Made by a program: the position numbers and the translations under genes
The notes under the pieces: generated by a model
Database searches by the model: none
Told to the model about the DNA's origin: nothing
What the model saw: the letters and a program-made list of their open reading frames with translations, nothing else
Origin: Streptomyces sp. NRRL WC-3618
Lineage (GTDB): Bacteria > Actinomycetota > Actinomycetes > Streptomycetales > Streptomycetaceae
NCBI RefSeq assembly: GCF_001280005.1
Contig: NZ_LGDW01000270.1
Coordinates: forward strand, 1 to 64,000
Reading direction: 5' to 3'
Length of the DNA stretch: 64,000 bases
In this document: positions 16,516 to 24,957 of the stretch, piece by piece
Layout: each line of letters opens with the position of its first letter
How positions within the stretch are numbered: the stretch's first letter is position 1

Positions 16516-17856
16516 GTGAGCCACAGCCCCGTGCTGACGTTGCCGCGCCGCGTGCCCTTCACGTATGTCGCGTCCATCGCTCCGCTCCTGCCCGTGATCC
16601 TGGTGATCGCCCTGCTCACGCTGCCGGCCGCACAGGGCGCCGACGGCGGAGCGACCCCGGCCGACGCCGTCTCCGGGCTGCTGGTCCTGTACTGCGCGAT
16701 CCGGCTCGTACGGGAGCGGCGGCGCCCGCTGTCCCGTACGGCCGCCGTGGTGCTCGGGCTGCCGGTGGTCGGGCTCGCGGTCGCGGCCGTGGGCGCGTCG
16801 TCGCCCGCGGCCGGGATCGGGGGCCTGGGGCGCTACCTCCAGATCTTCGTGCTGGTCCCGGCGTCCGTGGTGCTGCTGGTCCGGGACCGCCGCGACTTCC
16901 GGGTGCTGGCCTGGGCGTTCGTCGCCTTCGCCCTGTTCCAGGGGGCGGTCGGGGTGCACCAGTACGCGACCGGGACCGGCGCCTCCTACCAAGGCGAGGA
17001 CCTCCGGGCGGTGGGCACCTTCGGGCCCGCCGACGTGATGGGCATGGCGACCGTGGTGGCCTTCGGGCTGATGTGCGCGGTGGGGCTTGCCCTTGGGGCA
17101 ACTGCCGCTCGGCAGCGGGCCGTTGCCGCCGGTTGCGCCCTGGTCCTCCTCGCGCCGCTCGCCGTCTCCTTCAGCCGGGGCGCATGGATCGCCACGGCGG
17201 CGGCCGTCACGCTGCAACTGGCGCTGGCCGGGATGCGGCGCGCGCTGACGGTGGGCGCGGTGGTGGCCGCCTCGGCGGTGGTCCTGGTCGGCGGCCTCGG
17301 TATCGGTACGGCGATGTTGCAGGAGCGGATCAGCAGCATCGGCCAAGTCGCGGACGCCCCCGACCAGTCGGTCACCGACCGGTACACGATGTGGGCGGCG
17401 GCGACCGACATGTGGAGCGAACACCCGCTCATCGGCGTCGGGTTGAAGGGCTTTCCCGAACATCGGGACGGACACGCCTCGTTGGCGCTGTCCTCGGGCA
17501 GTGACACGGAGGGCGCGGGCGCCGCGTTCCGCAAGCAGCCGCTGCTGTCCCCGCACAACATGTATCTGCTGGTGCTCAGCGAGCAGGGCCTCATCGGGCT
17601 GCTGGCCCTCGGCGGCAGCTGGCTGGCGCTGCTGGTGTGCGGCCTGCGGGGGCTGGTGCGGGCCCGGCGGTCGTCGTCCGGCGACGGGCTCGACTGCGCG
17701 CTCGCCGCCTGCGGACTGCTGATCTGGCAGTTGATCGACTTCCTGTACGCCGACATCGGCGGGCCCGCGACCGTACTGACCGCCGTCGCCTTCGGGTTCG
17801 TCGCCTGGTGGGCCCTCGTCGGCGCCGACGACCTGCAGAAGGCCTCGGCGCGATGA
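16516..17856 (+). CDS. O-antigen ligase/polymerase-like membrane protein (Wzy type)
   Basis: A 446-residue protein with about 10-12 predicted membrane segments and a large extracytoplasmic loop around residues 265-350 (DQSVTDRYTMWAAATDMWSE, then LIGVGLKGFPEHRDGH). The loop motif GxGxKGFP with the following PHNMYLLVLSEQGL is typical of the Wzy_C/O-antigen ligase superfamily. The likely role is polymerising lipid-linked repeat units outside the membrane. Start GTG 16516 (SHSPVLTLPRR) was preferred over an upstream ATG because AGGAAG lies nine bases before it and the ATG lies inside the previous gene. Confidence 0.87.
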   Translation: MSHSPVLTLPRRVPFTYVASIAPLLPVILVIALLTLPAAQGADGGATPADAVSGLLVLYCAIRLVRERRRPLSRTAAVVLGLPVVGLAVAAVGASSPAAGIGGLGRYLQIFVLVPASVVLLVRDRRDFRVLAWAFVAFALFQGAVGVHQYATGTGASYQGEDLRAVGTFGPADVMGMATVVAFGLMCAVGLALGATAARQRAVAAGCALVLLAPLAVSFSRGAWIATAAAVTLQLALAGMRRALTVGAVVAASAVVLVGGLGIGTAMLQERISSIGQVADAPDQSVTDRYTMWAAATDMWSEHPLIGVGLKGFPEHRDGHASLALSSGSDTEGAGAAFRKQPLLSPHNMYLLVLSEQGLIGLLALGGSWLALLVCGLRGLVRARRSSSGDGLDCALAACGLLIWQLIDFLYADIGGPATVLTAVAFGFVAWWALVGADDLQKASAR

Positions 17857-19646
17857 CCGTGACGCCTCCTGGGACGGGGGGAGAGATCAGGGTGACGCTG
17901 CCCTCGGCACGCGCCGCATCGCCGGTCACGAAGGGAAGCGGAGAGGAAGGGGAACACGATGCCGGCAGCACCGACAGCCCCGGCGGCGACGGCAGCGCCG
18001 GCCACGACACCGCCGAACTGGCCCCCGTTTCCCGGGGGTTCCTCGCCAAGGCCACGCTCGTCACGGCCGTCCTCTCGGTCGCGGGCGCCCTGCTCGGGCT
18101 GGTCCGGGACCAGTCGCTGGCCCGGCTGTTCGGGGCCGGCAGTGACACGGACGCCTTTCTGGTCGCGTGGACCGTGCCGGAGTTCGCGTCGACGCTGCTC
18201 ATCGAGGACGGGCTGGCCTTCGTCCTGATCCCGGCGTTCAGCATGGCGCTGGCCCGGCGCGCCCAGGGTGCCCCGGGCGATCCGGTGCGGGCGCTGGTCG
18301 CGACGACGCTGCCCCGGCTGGCGCTGGCGTTCGCGGCGGTCGGCGGCCTGCTGATCGCCACCGCTCCCTACCTGGTCGAGGCGCTCGCCCCCGGCCTGCC
18401 CGACCCGTCGCTCGCCGTGGACTGCACCCGCCTCACCGCCACGTGCGTGTTCAGCTTCGGGCTCGCCGGGTACTGCAGTGCGGCCCTGCGCGCGCATCGG
18501 CGGTTCCTGGCGCCGGCGGCGATCTACGTCGCCTACAACACCGGCATCATCACGGCGATGTTCGTGCTGGGCGGGCGCTGGGGGGTGCGCTCGGCGGCGG
18601 TCGGGGTGGCGGTGGGCGGCGCACTGATGGTCGTCACCCAACTTCCTTCTGTTCTACGACAGTTGCGGCGGCGTCGGTCGGCCGCGGCGGACGAGATCGT
18701 GGTGGAGGAGGCGTCTGGGGCGCCGATGGCGTTCGCGCTCGTCGCACCCGTGCTCCTCTTCGCGCTGACCCGGCAGTCGCAGGTGCTCATCGAGCGGTTC
18801 CTCGCCTCCACGCTTCCCGCTGGGGCCATCTCGCATCTGAACTACGCGCAGAAGGTCGCGCAGATCCCGATGACGCTGTCGCTGATGCTGTGCACGGTCA
18901 CCTTCCCGGTGGTCGCGCAGGCCATCGCGCAGGGTGACACCGAGCGGGCCCGCAGCCGGGTGGAGCGCGATATCGCGCTGGCCGCCTGGGTGGTGCTGCT
19001 CGGCGCGGCCTCGGTGGTCGCCTGCGCGCCGCAGATCATCGAAGTCCTCTTCCAGCGGGGCGCGTTCACCCCCCGGGACACCGCGGCGACGGCCACCGTG
19101 ATGCGGGTGTACGCGCTCGGGCTGCTCGGGCACACGCTGGTCGGCGCGCTCGTCCGCTCGTACTTCTCCTCGAACCGGCCCACCTGGTACCCGCTGGCCG
19201 CGATGACCGCGGGCATCGTCGCGACGTCCTGGATCGGCGCGTGGACGGTCGGCCCGTGGGGGGTGTGCGGGATCGCCGCCGCCAACGCGGCCGGCATCAC
19301 CCTGTCGGCGGCGCTGCTGCTGTACGGAATGGGTCCGCGCAGTGTGCCGATCCGGACCCGGCACGTGGTCGTCGAACTGACCAAGCCGGTGCGCGCGACG
19401 GTGTGCGCGACGGCCGCCGGGGCGTTCGTGGCCAGCCGGATCGACGGGCCCGTGGCGGGACTCGCCGCCGGTACCGCGACCGTGACCGTCGTCTACTTCC
19501 TGCTCGGCCGGCTCATGCGGGCCCAGGCCGTGCAGAGCTTCGTTCTCGCACTCCGTTCCGCACACTCCATGACCCGAAGGCTTTCGCATGTCCGCAAGCG
19601 CACCCCTGCCCACGCCCGTCCCCGCCGCCGCTACCGGGTCCGCTGA
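17853..19646 (+). CDS. MviN/MurJ-family flippase (Wzx-like)
   Basis: A 597-residue MOP-superfamily transporter with a ~60-residue disordered N-terminus, then about 14 hydrophobic segments. The signature KATLVTAVLSVAGALLGLVR, with FGAGSDTDAFLVAWTVPEF, is MviN-like. Charged residues within helices are as in MurJ. Its place in an exopolysaccharide operon favours export of the lipid-linked repeat unit rather than lipid II; this is inference. ATGA overlap with the polymerase gene, and the next gene starts inside its last 59 nt. Confidence 0.88.
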   Translation: MTVTPPGTGGEIRVTLPSARAASPVTKGSGEEGEHDAGSTDSPGGDGSAGHDTAELAPVSRGFLAKATLVTAVLSVAGALLGLVRDQSLARLFGAGSDTDAFLVAWTVPEFASTLLIEDGLAFVLIPAFSMALARRAQGAPGDPVRALVATTLPRLALAFAAVGGLLIATAPYLVEALAPGLPDPSLAVDCTRLTATCVFSFGLAGYCSAALRAHRRFLAPAAIYVAYNTGIITAMFVLGGRWGVRSAAVGVAVGGALMVVTQLPSVLRQLRRRRSAAADEIVVEEASGAPMAFALVAPVLLFALTRQSQVLIERFLASTLPAGAISHLNYAQKVAQIPMTLSLMLCTVTFPVVAQAIAQGDTERARSRVERDIALAAWVVLLGAASVVACAPQIIEVLFQRGAFTPRDTAATATVMRVYALGLLGHTLVGALVRSYFSSNRPTWYPLAAMTAGIVATSWIGAWTVGPWGVCGIAAANAAGITLSAALLLYGMGPRSVPIRTRHVVVELTKPVRATVCATAAGAFVASRIDGPVAGLAAGTATVTVVYFLLGRLMRAQAVQSFVLALRSAHSMTRRLSHVRKRTPAHARPRRRYRVR

Positions 19647-20382
19647 CCGGGCCCGAAGAGCCGCCCGCGCGGGCCGCGTCCCCTGGGTGGCGATGTACCA
19701 CTCCGTGGGCGACCGCACGGACGACCCGTACCGGATCACGGTCACGCCCGAGCGCCTCGACGCCCAGCTGCGATGGCTGCGCCGGCGCGGGCTGCGGGGC
19801 GTGGGCGTGGGCGAGCTGCTCGCCGCCCGTGCCCGGGGAGAGGGGCGCGGGATGGTCGGGCTCACCTTCGACGACGGGTACGCCGACTTCCTGACCAACG
19901 CCCTGCCGCTGCTGGAGCGTTGGGGCTGCGGCGCGACCCTCTTCGTTCTGCCGGGGCGGCTCGGCGGGGAGAACGCCTGGGATCCGCTGGGTCCGCGCAG
20001 GCCGCTGCTCACGGCGGACGGCATCCGTGCCGCCGCGGCGGCCGGCATCGAGATCGGTTCGCACGGGCTGACCCACGTCGACCTGACGAAGGCGGACGAC
20101 GAGCTGCTGCGCGCCGAGGTCGCCGGGAGCAGAGCGCTGCTCTCGGAGTTGAGCGGTGCTCCCATCGACGGGTTCTGCTATCCGTACGGGACGGTCGACC
20201 AGCGGGCCGCCGACGCCGTGCGGGCGGCCGGCTACGGATACGGCTGCGCGATCGACCCCGGGCGGCTGGGCGGCGTACACGTCCTCCCCCGCGTACACAT
20301 CGGCGAGGACGACACCGCCGTACGCCTGCATCTCAAGTACCGCCTGCACCCGCTGCGGCGGCGACCGGTCGAGGGGGTGTGA
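19588..20382 (+). CDS. Polysaccharide deacetylase (NodB/CE4)
   Basis: A 264-residue CE4 protein. Motif 1 is TFDDGYADF (catalytic Asp and metal Asp), motif 2 SHGLTHVDL (metal His pair) and motif 3 FCYPYGTVD. The C-terminal metal/catalytic His motif (motif 5) appears as LPRVHIGEDD. There is no signal peptide or anchor, so it either acts in the cytoplasm on precursors or is exported non-classically. It would remove N- or O-acetyl groups from the polymer. The start overlaps the flippase gene and has GAAGG eight bases upstream. Confidence 0.9.
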   Translation: MSASAPLPTPVPAAATGSADRARRAARAGRVPWVAMYHSVGDRTDDPYRITVTPERLDAQLRWLRRRGLRGVGVGELLAARARGEGRGMVGLTFDDGYADFLTNALPLLERWGCGATLFVLPGRLGGENAWDPLGPRRPLLTADGIRAAAAAGIEIGSHGLTHVDLTKADDELLRAEVAGSRALLSELSGAPIDGFCYPYGTVDQRAADAVRAAGYGYGCAIDPGRLGGVHVLPRVHIGEDDTAVRLHLKYRLHPLRRRPVEGV

Positions 20383-20386
20383 CGCG

Positions 20387-21565
20387 GTGAAGGCACTGCA
20401 CATCATCACCGGTCTCGGGGTCGGCGGCGCCGAGCACCAACTGCGGCTGCTGCTGCGGCACTTGCCGGTCGCGTGCGATGTCGTGACGCTCACCAACCCG
20501 GGCTCGGTCGCCGACGGCCTGGTCGCCGACGGCGTCCGCGTCGTCCACCTCGGCATGGCCGGCAACCGGGATCTCGCCGCGCTGCCCCGCCTGGTGAACG
20601 TCATCCGCTCCGGCCGCTACGACCTCGTGCACACCCACCTCTACCGGGCGTGCGTGTACGGCAGGATCGCCGCGCGGCTCGCGGGCGTACGGGCGATCGT
20701 CGCCACCGAACACTCCCTGGGCGACTCCCAGATGGAGGGGCGGCGGCTGACCACCGGGGTCCGCGCGCTGTACCTCGCCGGCGAACGGCTCGGCCGCACC
20801 ACCGTCGCCGTGTCCCCCACGGTCGCCGAGCGGCTCCATCGCTGGGGTGTGCCCGCGCCCCGGATCGAGGTCGTCCCCAACGGCATCGACCTGGCCCGCT
20901 TCCGCTACGACCCGGCCGCCCGACGCCGCACCCGCGAACAGCTCGGGCTGCCCGAGAGCGCGTACGTGGTCGGCGGCATCGGACGGCTCGCACCGGGCAA
21001 ACGCTTCGGCGACGTCATCGGCGCCCTGACCCAACTCCCTGACGACTACTGGCTGTTGCTCGTCGGAGGCGGCCCCGAGGAGCACGTCCTGCGGCGCACC
21101 GCGCGTGCGGCGGGCGTGGCCGACCGGGTGTTGTTCACCGGCGAACGGCCCTGCGTTCCGGACGGCACCCCCGGCCCCGACCTGCCCTCCCTCACCTCCG
21201 CGATGGACCTGCTCGCCTCACCCTCCCCGGAGGAGGCCTTCGGCCTCGCGGTCGTGGAGGCGCTGGCCGCCGGGCTGCCCGTCCGGTACGTCTCCTGCCC
21301 CGCGGTCGAGGACCTCCCCCCGGAGGCCGCCGAGGGCGCCCGGCGCGTACCCGGCGGCGCGGACTCCTTCGCGCGCGCCCTCGCCGAGGTCCGCGCACTG
21401 GGCCCACGGGAGCGCACGCCCCCCGCCGCGGCCCACCACTACGACATCACCCGCAGCGCCGCCCAGCTCATGGACGTGTACGCGGCGACCCTCACCACCC
21501 CCTCCACGACACCGTTCCCGCACCCGTCCCCGTCCCCGTCACCTCAGGGAGCCCCATCCTCATGA
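20387..21565 (+). CDS. Glycosyltransferase family 4
   Basis: A 392-residue GT-B enzyme starting at GTG 20387 (KALHIITGLGVGGAEHQLRL), four bases after the deacetylase stop. It has the VVPNGIDLARF linker, GGIGRLAPGKRFGDVIGAL and the nucleotide-sugar site SPEEAFGLAVVEALAAGLPV (E-x7-E). It is the second committed sugar transferase of the locus; together with the initiating transferase this suggests a repeat unit of at least three sugars (inference). The tail (residues 375-392) is Pro/Ser-rich. ATGA coupling to the next gene. Confidence 0.9.
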   Translation: MKALHIITGLGVGGAEHQLRLLLRHLPVACDVVTLTNPGSVADGLVADGVRVVHLGMAGNRDLAALPRLVNVIRSGRYDLVHTHLYRACVYGRIAARLAGVRAIVATEHSLGDSQMEGRRLTTGVRALYLAGERLGRTTVAVSPTVAERLHRWGVPAPRIEVVPNGIDLARFRYDPAARRRTREQLGLPESAYVVGGIGRLAPGKRFGDVIGALTQLPDDYWLLLVGGGPEEHVLRRTARAAGVADRVLFTGERPCVPDGTPGPDLPSLTSAMDLLASPSPEEAFGLAVVEALAAGLPVRYVSCPAVEDLPPEAAEGARRVPGGADSFARALAEVRALGPRERTPPAAAHHYDITRSAAQLMDVYAATLTTPSTTPFPHPSPSPSPQGAPSS

Positions 21566-22206
21566 CCGAGAACGCCAGAGCCCCGCGCCTCACCGCCCGC
21601 AGCCGCGCCCTCCCCCCGTGGACCCTCCTCGCGGCCGGCGCCGTACTCGGCGGCCTCCTCGGCGGCGCGTACGGCACCTTCAAGGCGCCCACCTACACGG
21701 CCACGAGCTACGTCGTCGCCGTACCGACCGAGAATTCCGACCAGGCGTCGGCGCTCGGTTTCGCACAGGCGTACGGGCGGGTCGCCACGCAGCTCGCGGT
21801 GCTCGGGGACGCCCAGGTGTGGGCGGGCGTACCGGTGTCGACGCTGCGGTCGAGCGTGCAGACGGCGACCTCACCGGACGCGCCCATGGTCGCCGTGTCG
21901 GCCACCTCCAAGGGCCGCGAACTCGCCGCCGACATGGCCAACGCCGTGGCCCGTTCCCTCACCCGGCACGCCAACGACACCAAGGACTCCACCCACGTGG
22001 AGCTGCTCGAGTTCTCGCGCGCGGTCAAGCCGGCCGCGCCGTCGTCGGCCCCGGCCACGGTGACCGGGCTGGTCGGCGCGAGCGCCGGCGGGCTGCTCGG
22101 CGGGCTGGTGCTGCTGGTGCGGCCACGACGGCGCCCGGAGGAACCGGTGCCCGCGGCCTCCGTACCGAGCCCGGCCATCGCCGCCGACGTCCACGGCCAG
22201 CTGTGA
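21562..22206 (+). CDS. Wzz-like chain-length/polysaccharide co-polymerase protein
   Basis: A 214-residue membrane protein with two membrane helices (about 20-38 and 168-187) flanking an external segment that begins YTATSYVVAVPTENSDQASA. This topology, with a short N-terminal tail and a basic C-terminal tail, is that of bacterial Wzz/CapA-type co-polymerases. No tyrosine kinase domain is attached, and no BY-kinase gene lies nearby. Likely role: control of polymer length with the Wzy-like protein. Coupled to both neighbours by 4-nt overlaps. Confidence 0.78.
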   Translation: MTENARAPRLTARSRALPPWTLLAAGAVLGGLLGGAYGTFKAPTYTATSYVVAVPTENSDQASALGFAQAYGRVATQLAVLGDAQVWAGVPVSTLRSSVQTATSPDAPMVAVSATSKGRELAADMANAVARSLTRHANDTKDSTHVELLEFSRAVKPAAPSSAPATVTGLVGASAGGLLGGLVLLVRPRRRPEEPVPAASVPSPAIAADVHGQL

Positions 22207-23354
22207 CGGTCACGGCCACGGGCGCGCTACGCGCCGAAGTCGTCAGCGACGAAGCCGCGTTCGTGGAACTCGCCCCGGCCTGGGGCCGGTTGTATCGGCG
22301 GTGCGGCGCGGCGACCCCGTTCCAGAGCCATGCGTGGCTGCACTCGTGGTGGCTGTCGTACGGCGTCGCGGGCCGGCTGCGGATCGTCGTGGTCCGCGAT
22401 CCGGAGGGCGAACTCCTCGCCGCCGCCCCGCTGATGCGCGTACACCGCCCGCTGCCCGCCCTGGTGCCGCTCGGCGGCGCGATCTCCGACTACGGTGACG
22501 TGCTCCTCGACGACGACACGGCCGACGAGGCCGCCGACGCCCTCGCCGAGGGGCTCTCCGAGGCCGCCCGCACCGCTCTGATCGACCTCCGCGAGGTCCG
22601 GCCGGGCGGCGCGGCTGAACGCGTGTACGAACGCTGGCGTGGGCCGCGCCGCCAGGTCAGGGACTCCGTGTGTCTGGAGCTGCCCGCCGTCTCGATGGAC
22701 GGCCTGCTCTCCCGCCTCCCCGCCGCCAAGGCTCAGCGCGTCCGCGCCAAGCTGCGCAAGCTGACCGCGCTCGGCGTCGAACGACGCGCCGTCCGCCCCG
22801 ACGAGGTCGACGCGGCCCTGGCGCGTCTGCTCGAACTCCACCAACTCCAGTGGCAGGGACGGAAGGTGACGTCGGAACACCTCCAACCCCGGTTCCGCGA
22901 GCACCTCGCCCGTTCGGTGGGCCCGATGGTGCGCTCCGGGGACGCCGTGGTCACCGAGTTCCGCCTCGACGGCAGCGTGGTCGCCGTCGACCTGACACTG
23001 CTGTCGGGACGCCTCGCGGGCGGCTATCTGTACGGCGCCCACCCGGGCCTGCGCAAACGGAAGGCGGACGTCGCCGTGATGCTGCTCGACGCCTGCGCCC
23101 AGCACACGGGGACGGGCGGGCAACGGACGCTGAGCCTGCTGCGCGGTGACGAGCCGTACAAGCACCACTGGCGCCCCGAACCCGTCGTCAACCAGAGGCT
23201 GTTGCTGGCCCGGCCGCTGACGGCACCGCTGATGTCGGCGGTCGTGTGCGGTGTCGCCGCCCGCAGCCGAGGCAAGGAACTCCTGCGCCGGCTGCGCGAA
23301 CGCGACGGAAACGACACCAGAAACGGAAGCGGCAGCGGTGGCGGCGGATCGTGA
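22203..23354 (+). CDS. BioF2/FemAB-like GNAT acyltransferase
   Basis: A 383-residue protein with the CelD/BioF2-type acyltransferase layout: TPFQSHAWLHSWWLSYG near residue 45, then VRDPEGELLAAAPL and, in the second half, VVAVDLTLLSGRLAGGYLYG with DEPYKHHW. Such proteins are common in exopolysaccharide clusters and are thought to acylate sugars or sugar-linked amino groups. With the deacetylase this points to modification of amino sugars in the polymer (inference). GTG start overlapping the previous TGA. A Gly/Ser-rich tail ends 22 nt from the convergent glycosidase gene. Confidence 0.82.
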   Translation: MTVTATGALRAEVVSDEAAFVELAPAWGRLYRRCGAATPFQSHAWLHSWWLSYGVAGRLRIVVVRDPEGELLAAAPLMRVHRPLPALVPLGGAISDYGDVLLDDDTADEAADALAEGLSEAARTALIDLREVRPGGAAERVYERWRGPRRQVRDSVCLELPAVSMDGLLSRLPAAKAQRVRAKLRKLTALGVERRAVRPDEVDAALARLLELHQLQWQGRKVTSEHLQPRFREHLARSVGPMVRSGDAVVTEFRLDGSVVAVDLTLLSGRLAGGYLYGAHPGLRKRKADVAVMLLDACAQHTGTGGQRTLSLLRGDEPYKHHWRPEPVVNQRLLLARPLTAPLMSAVVCGVAARSRGKELLRRLRERDGNDTRNGSGSGGGGS

Positions 23355-23376
23355 ACGACCCGCCGCCACCGGGCGG

Positions 23377-24771
23377 TCACCAGTTGCGCGACCACCAGTC
23401 GAAGCGCAGGCACAGCTTCCCGCCCATCCAGTACTCCACCCAGTCGCCCAGGTCCAGCGGCGAGCAGTTGGGCGGGGGCAGCGGCACCGGCGGGGTGACC
23501 GGGTCCGTGGGCTTCGGCGGCTCCGGGGTCGGGACCGGTGTCGGAACCGGCGTCGGGACCGGCGTCGGCACGGTCGGCTCGGTGTCCTTACGGCCCGTCA
23601 GCAACTGGCGGTACACCTCGGACGCCTTCGGATTGCTGCCGCACTGCCACACACCGTGCGGACAGTAGTCGGTCAGCGTGTTGTACAGCGGCTTGTGCTC
23701 GTCCATCCACGCGAGCATGCGCCGCATGTACTCCGGATTGTCGCCGTTGCGAAAGAGCCCCCATTCCGGATAGGAAATGGGCTTTCCGTGCGCCTTGGCG
23801 AAATCCACATGCGCCTGGAGTCCGTAGGGCTCGCTCACCTGCTCGTCGAATGACAGTCCCTGGGGCTGGTCATAGGCGTCCATTCCGATGATGTCGACGG
23901 TGTCGTCCCCCGGATAGCACTGCGTCCACGGAATGGCGTCCTTGCCCCGGGTCGGATTGAAATCGAACCGGAATTTCTGGCCCGGCACCGCCCGCATGGT
24001 GGTGACGATCCTGTTCCAGTACCTCTTCCAGGCCTCCGGGTCCGGCCCGCAGCGATGGGTGTACGTGATGCCGTTCATCTCCCAGCCGAGCACGATCACC
24101 GTGTCGGGGAGCTTCAGCTCGACCAGCCGCTCGGCCAGGGCGCGGAAGTGGTGATCGTAGAGACCGGCCGCGCCGCGCCGCAGCTCTACCTGGACCTGAC
24201 GGTCGGAGAGGCCCTCCTCGTTGCGCTCCGCCATGGGCACGTTGAGGACGAACAGCCGGTCCTCCTGGGCACGCCGCCAGTCCGCCCACACGTCGAGGAA
24301 CCCGGGCGACCCCTCGATGTTGTTCCACCGGTCACCCGGCAGGTAGGTGTGCCCGACCGTCAGGTCGGCGTCGCCCAGCCAGCGGCTGAGCTCGGCGATC
24401 CTGGCCGTCCCCCGGGCGCCGTCGTAGTCGACGTACGCGCCGAAGGCCGGGAGCCGGGGAGCCTCCGGGAGCCGGGGAGCCTCCGGGAGCTCCGGGGGCT
24501 GCGGTGGTTCCGGTGGCTCCGGCTTGGGGAGTTCGGGAGTCACCGGGGGCTCGGGAGCCACCGGGGGCTCGGGGGTCACGGGCGCGACCGGCGCCACGAC
24601 CCCGGTGGGCGCTGTCGGCTGGGTGACCGTGTCCGGTACGGGGACGGGAGGATCGGCCACCCCCGCGCCCGCGGCGTGTCCCGGCCCCGCCGCCAGGACC
24701 GCCGACGCGGCGACCGTCGCCGCCAGGAACGCCAGCCGTCCGGTGCGGGCCCGTCGCTTGTGTGGGGCCAT
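23377..24771 (-). CDS. Secreted GH26-like glycoside hydrolase with Pro-rich linkers
   Basis: A 464-residue secreted protein. Start MAPHKRR at 24771, with AAGGAG six bases upstream; signal ending near residue 36. A Pro/Glu-rich linker (about residues 45-110) precedes a GH26-like TIM barrel beginning FGAYVDYDGA. The barrel carries the acid/base VLGWEMNGITYTH and the nucleophile region ISYPEWGLF. A second linker of PVPT repeats leads to a ~30-residue C-terminal segment with a Cys pair (NCSPLDLG... KLCLRFDWW). GH26 enzymes cut beta-mannans or related beta-glycans. Its tail-to-tail position with the EPS operon suggests it may process that polymer, as seen for other EPS loci (inference). Confidence 0.82.
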   Translation of the reverse strand: MAPHKRRARTGRLAFLAATVAASAVLAAGPGHAAGAGVADPPVPVPDTVTQPTAPTGVVAPVAPVTPEPPVAPEPPVTPELPKPEPPEPPQPPELPEAPRLPEAPRLPAFGAYVDYDGARGTARIAELSRWLGDADLTVGHTYLPGDRWNNIEGSPGFLDVWADWRRAQEDRLFVLNVPMAERNEEGLSDRQVQVELRRGAAGLYDHHFRALAERLVELKLPDTVIVLGWEMNGITYTHRCGPDPEAWKRYWNRIVTTMRAVPGQKFRFDFNPTRGKDAIPWTQCYPGDDTVDIIGMDAYDQPQGLSFDEQVSEPYGLQAHVDFAKAHGKPISYPEWGLFRNGDNPEYMRRMLAWMDEHKPLYNTLTDYCPHGVWQCGSNPKASEVYRQLLTGRKDTEPTVPTPVPTPVPTPVPTPEPPKPTDPVTPPVPLPPPNCSPLDLGDWVEYWMGGKLCLRFDWWSRNW

Positions 24772-24957
24772 GCCTGCTCCTTCCTCCACGCGCGTACTCA
24801 CTGTTCTCGTCGTTCTCTTCGTTCTCGTCGTTCTCGTCCTGCTTTTCCGCCTACTGACACTCAGTCATATGAGTATGAATGCCGCCACCGCACCTAGGAC
24901 TTTCGAGTGTTCCGCTCGCCCGCACGAGTGAACCGACCCGAAGGAAACCCGAATAAA

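Noticed and set aside
16986-18641. Long minus-strand open frame opposite the polymerase and flippase genes
   Set aside because: Low-complexity product with no motif; it covers two genes with clear membrane-protein families on the other strand.
23520-23575. Short tandem repeats near the 3' end of the GH26-like gene
   Set aside because: They encode the PVPT linker and are in frame; an ordinary Pro-rich linker.
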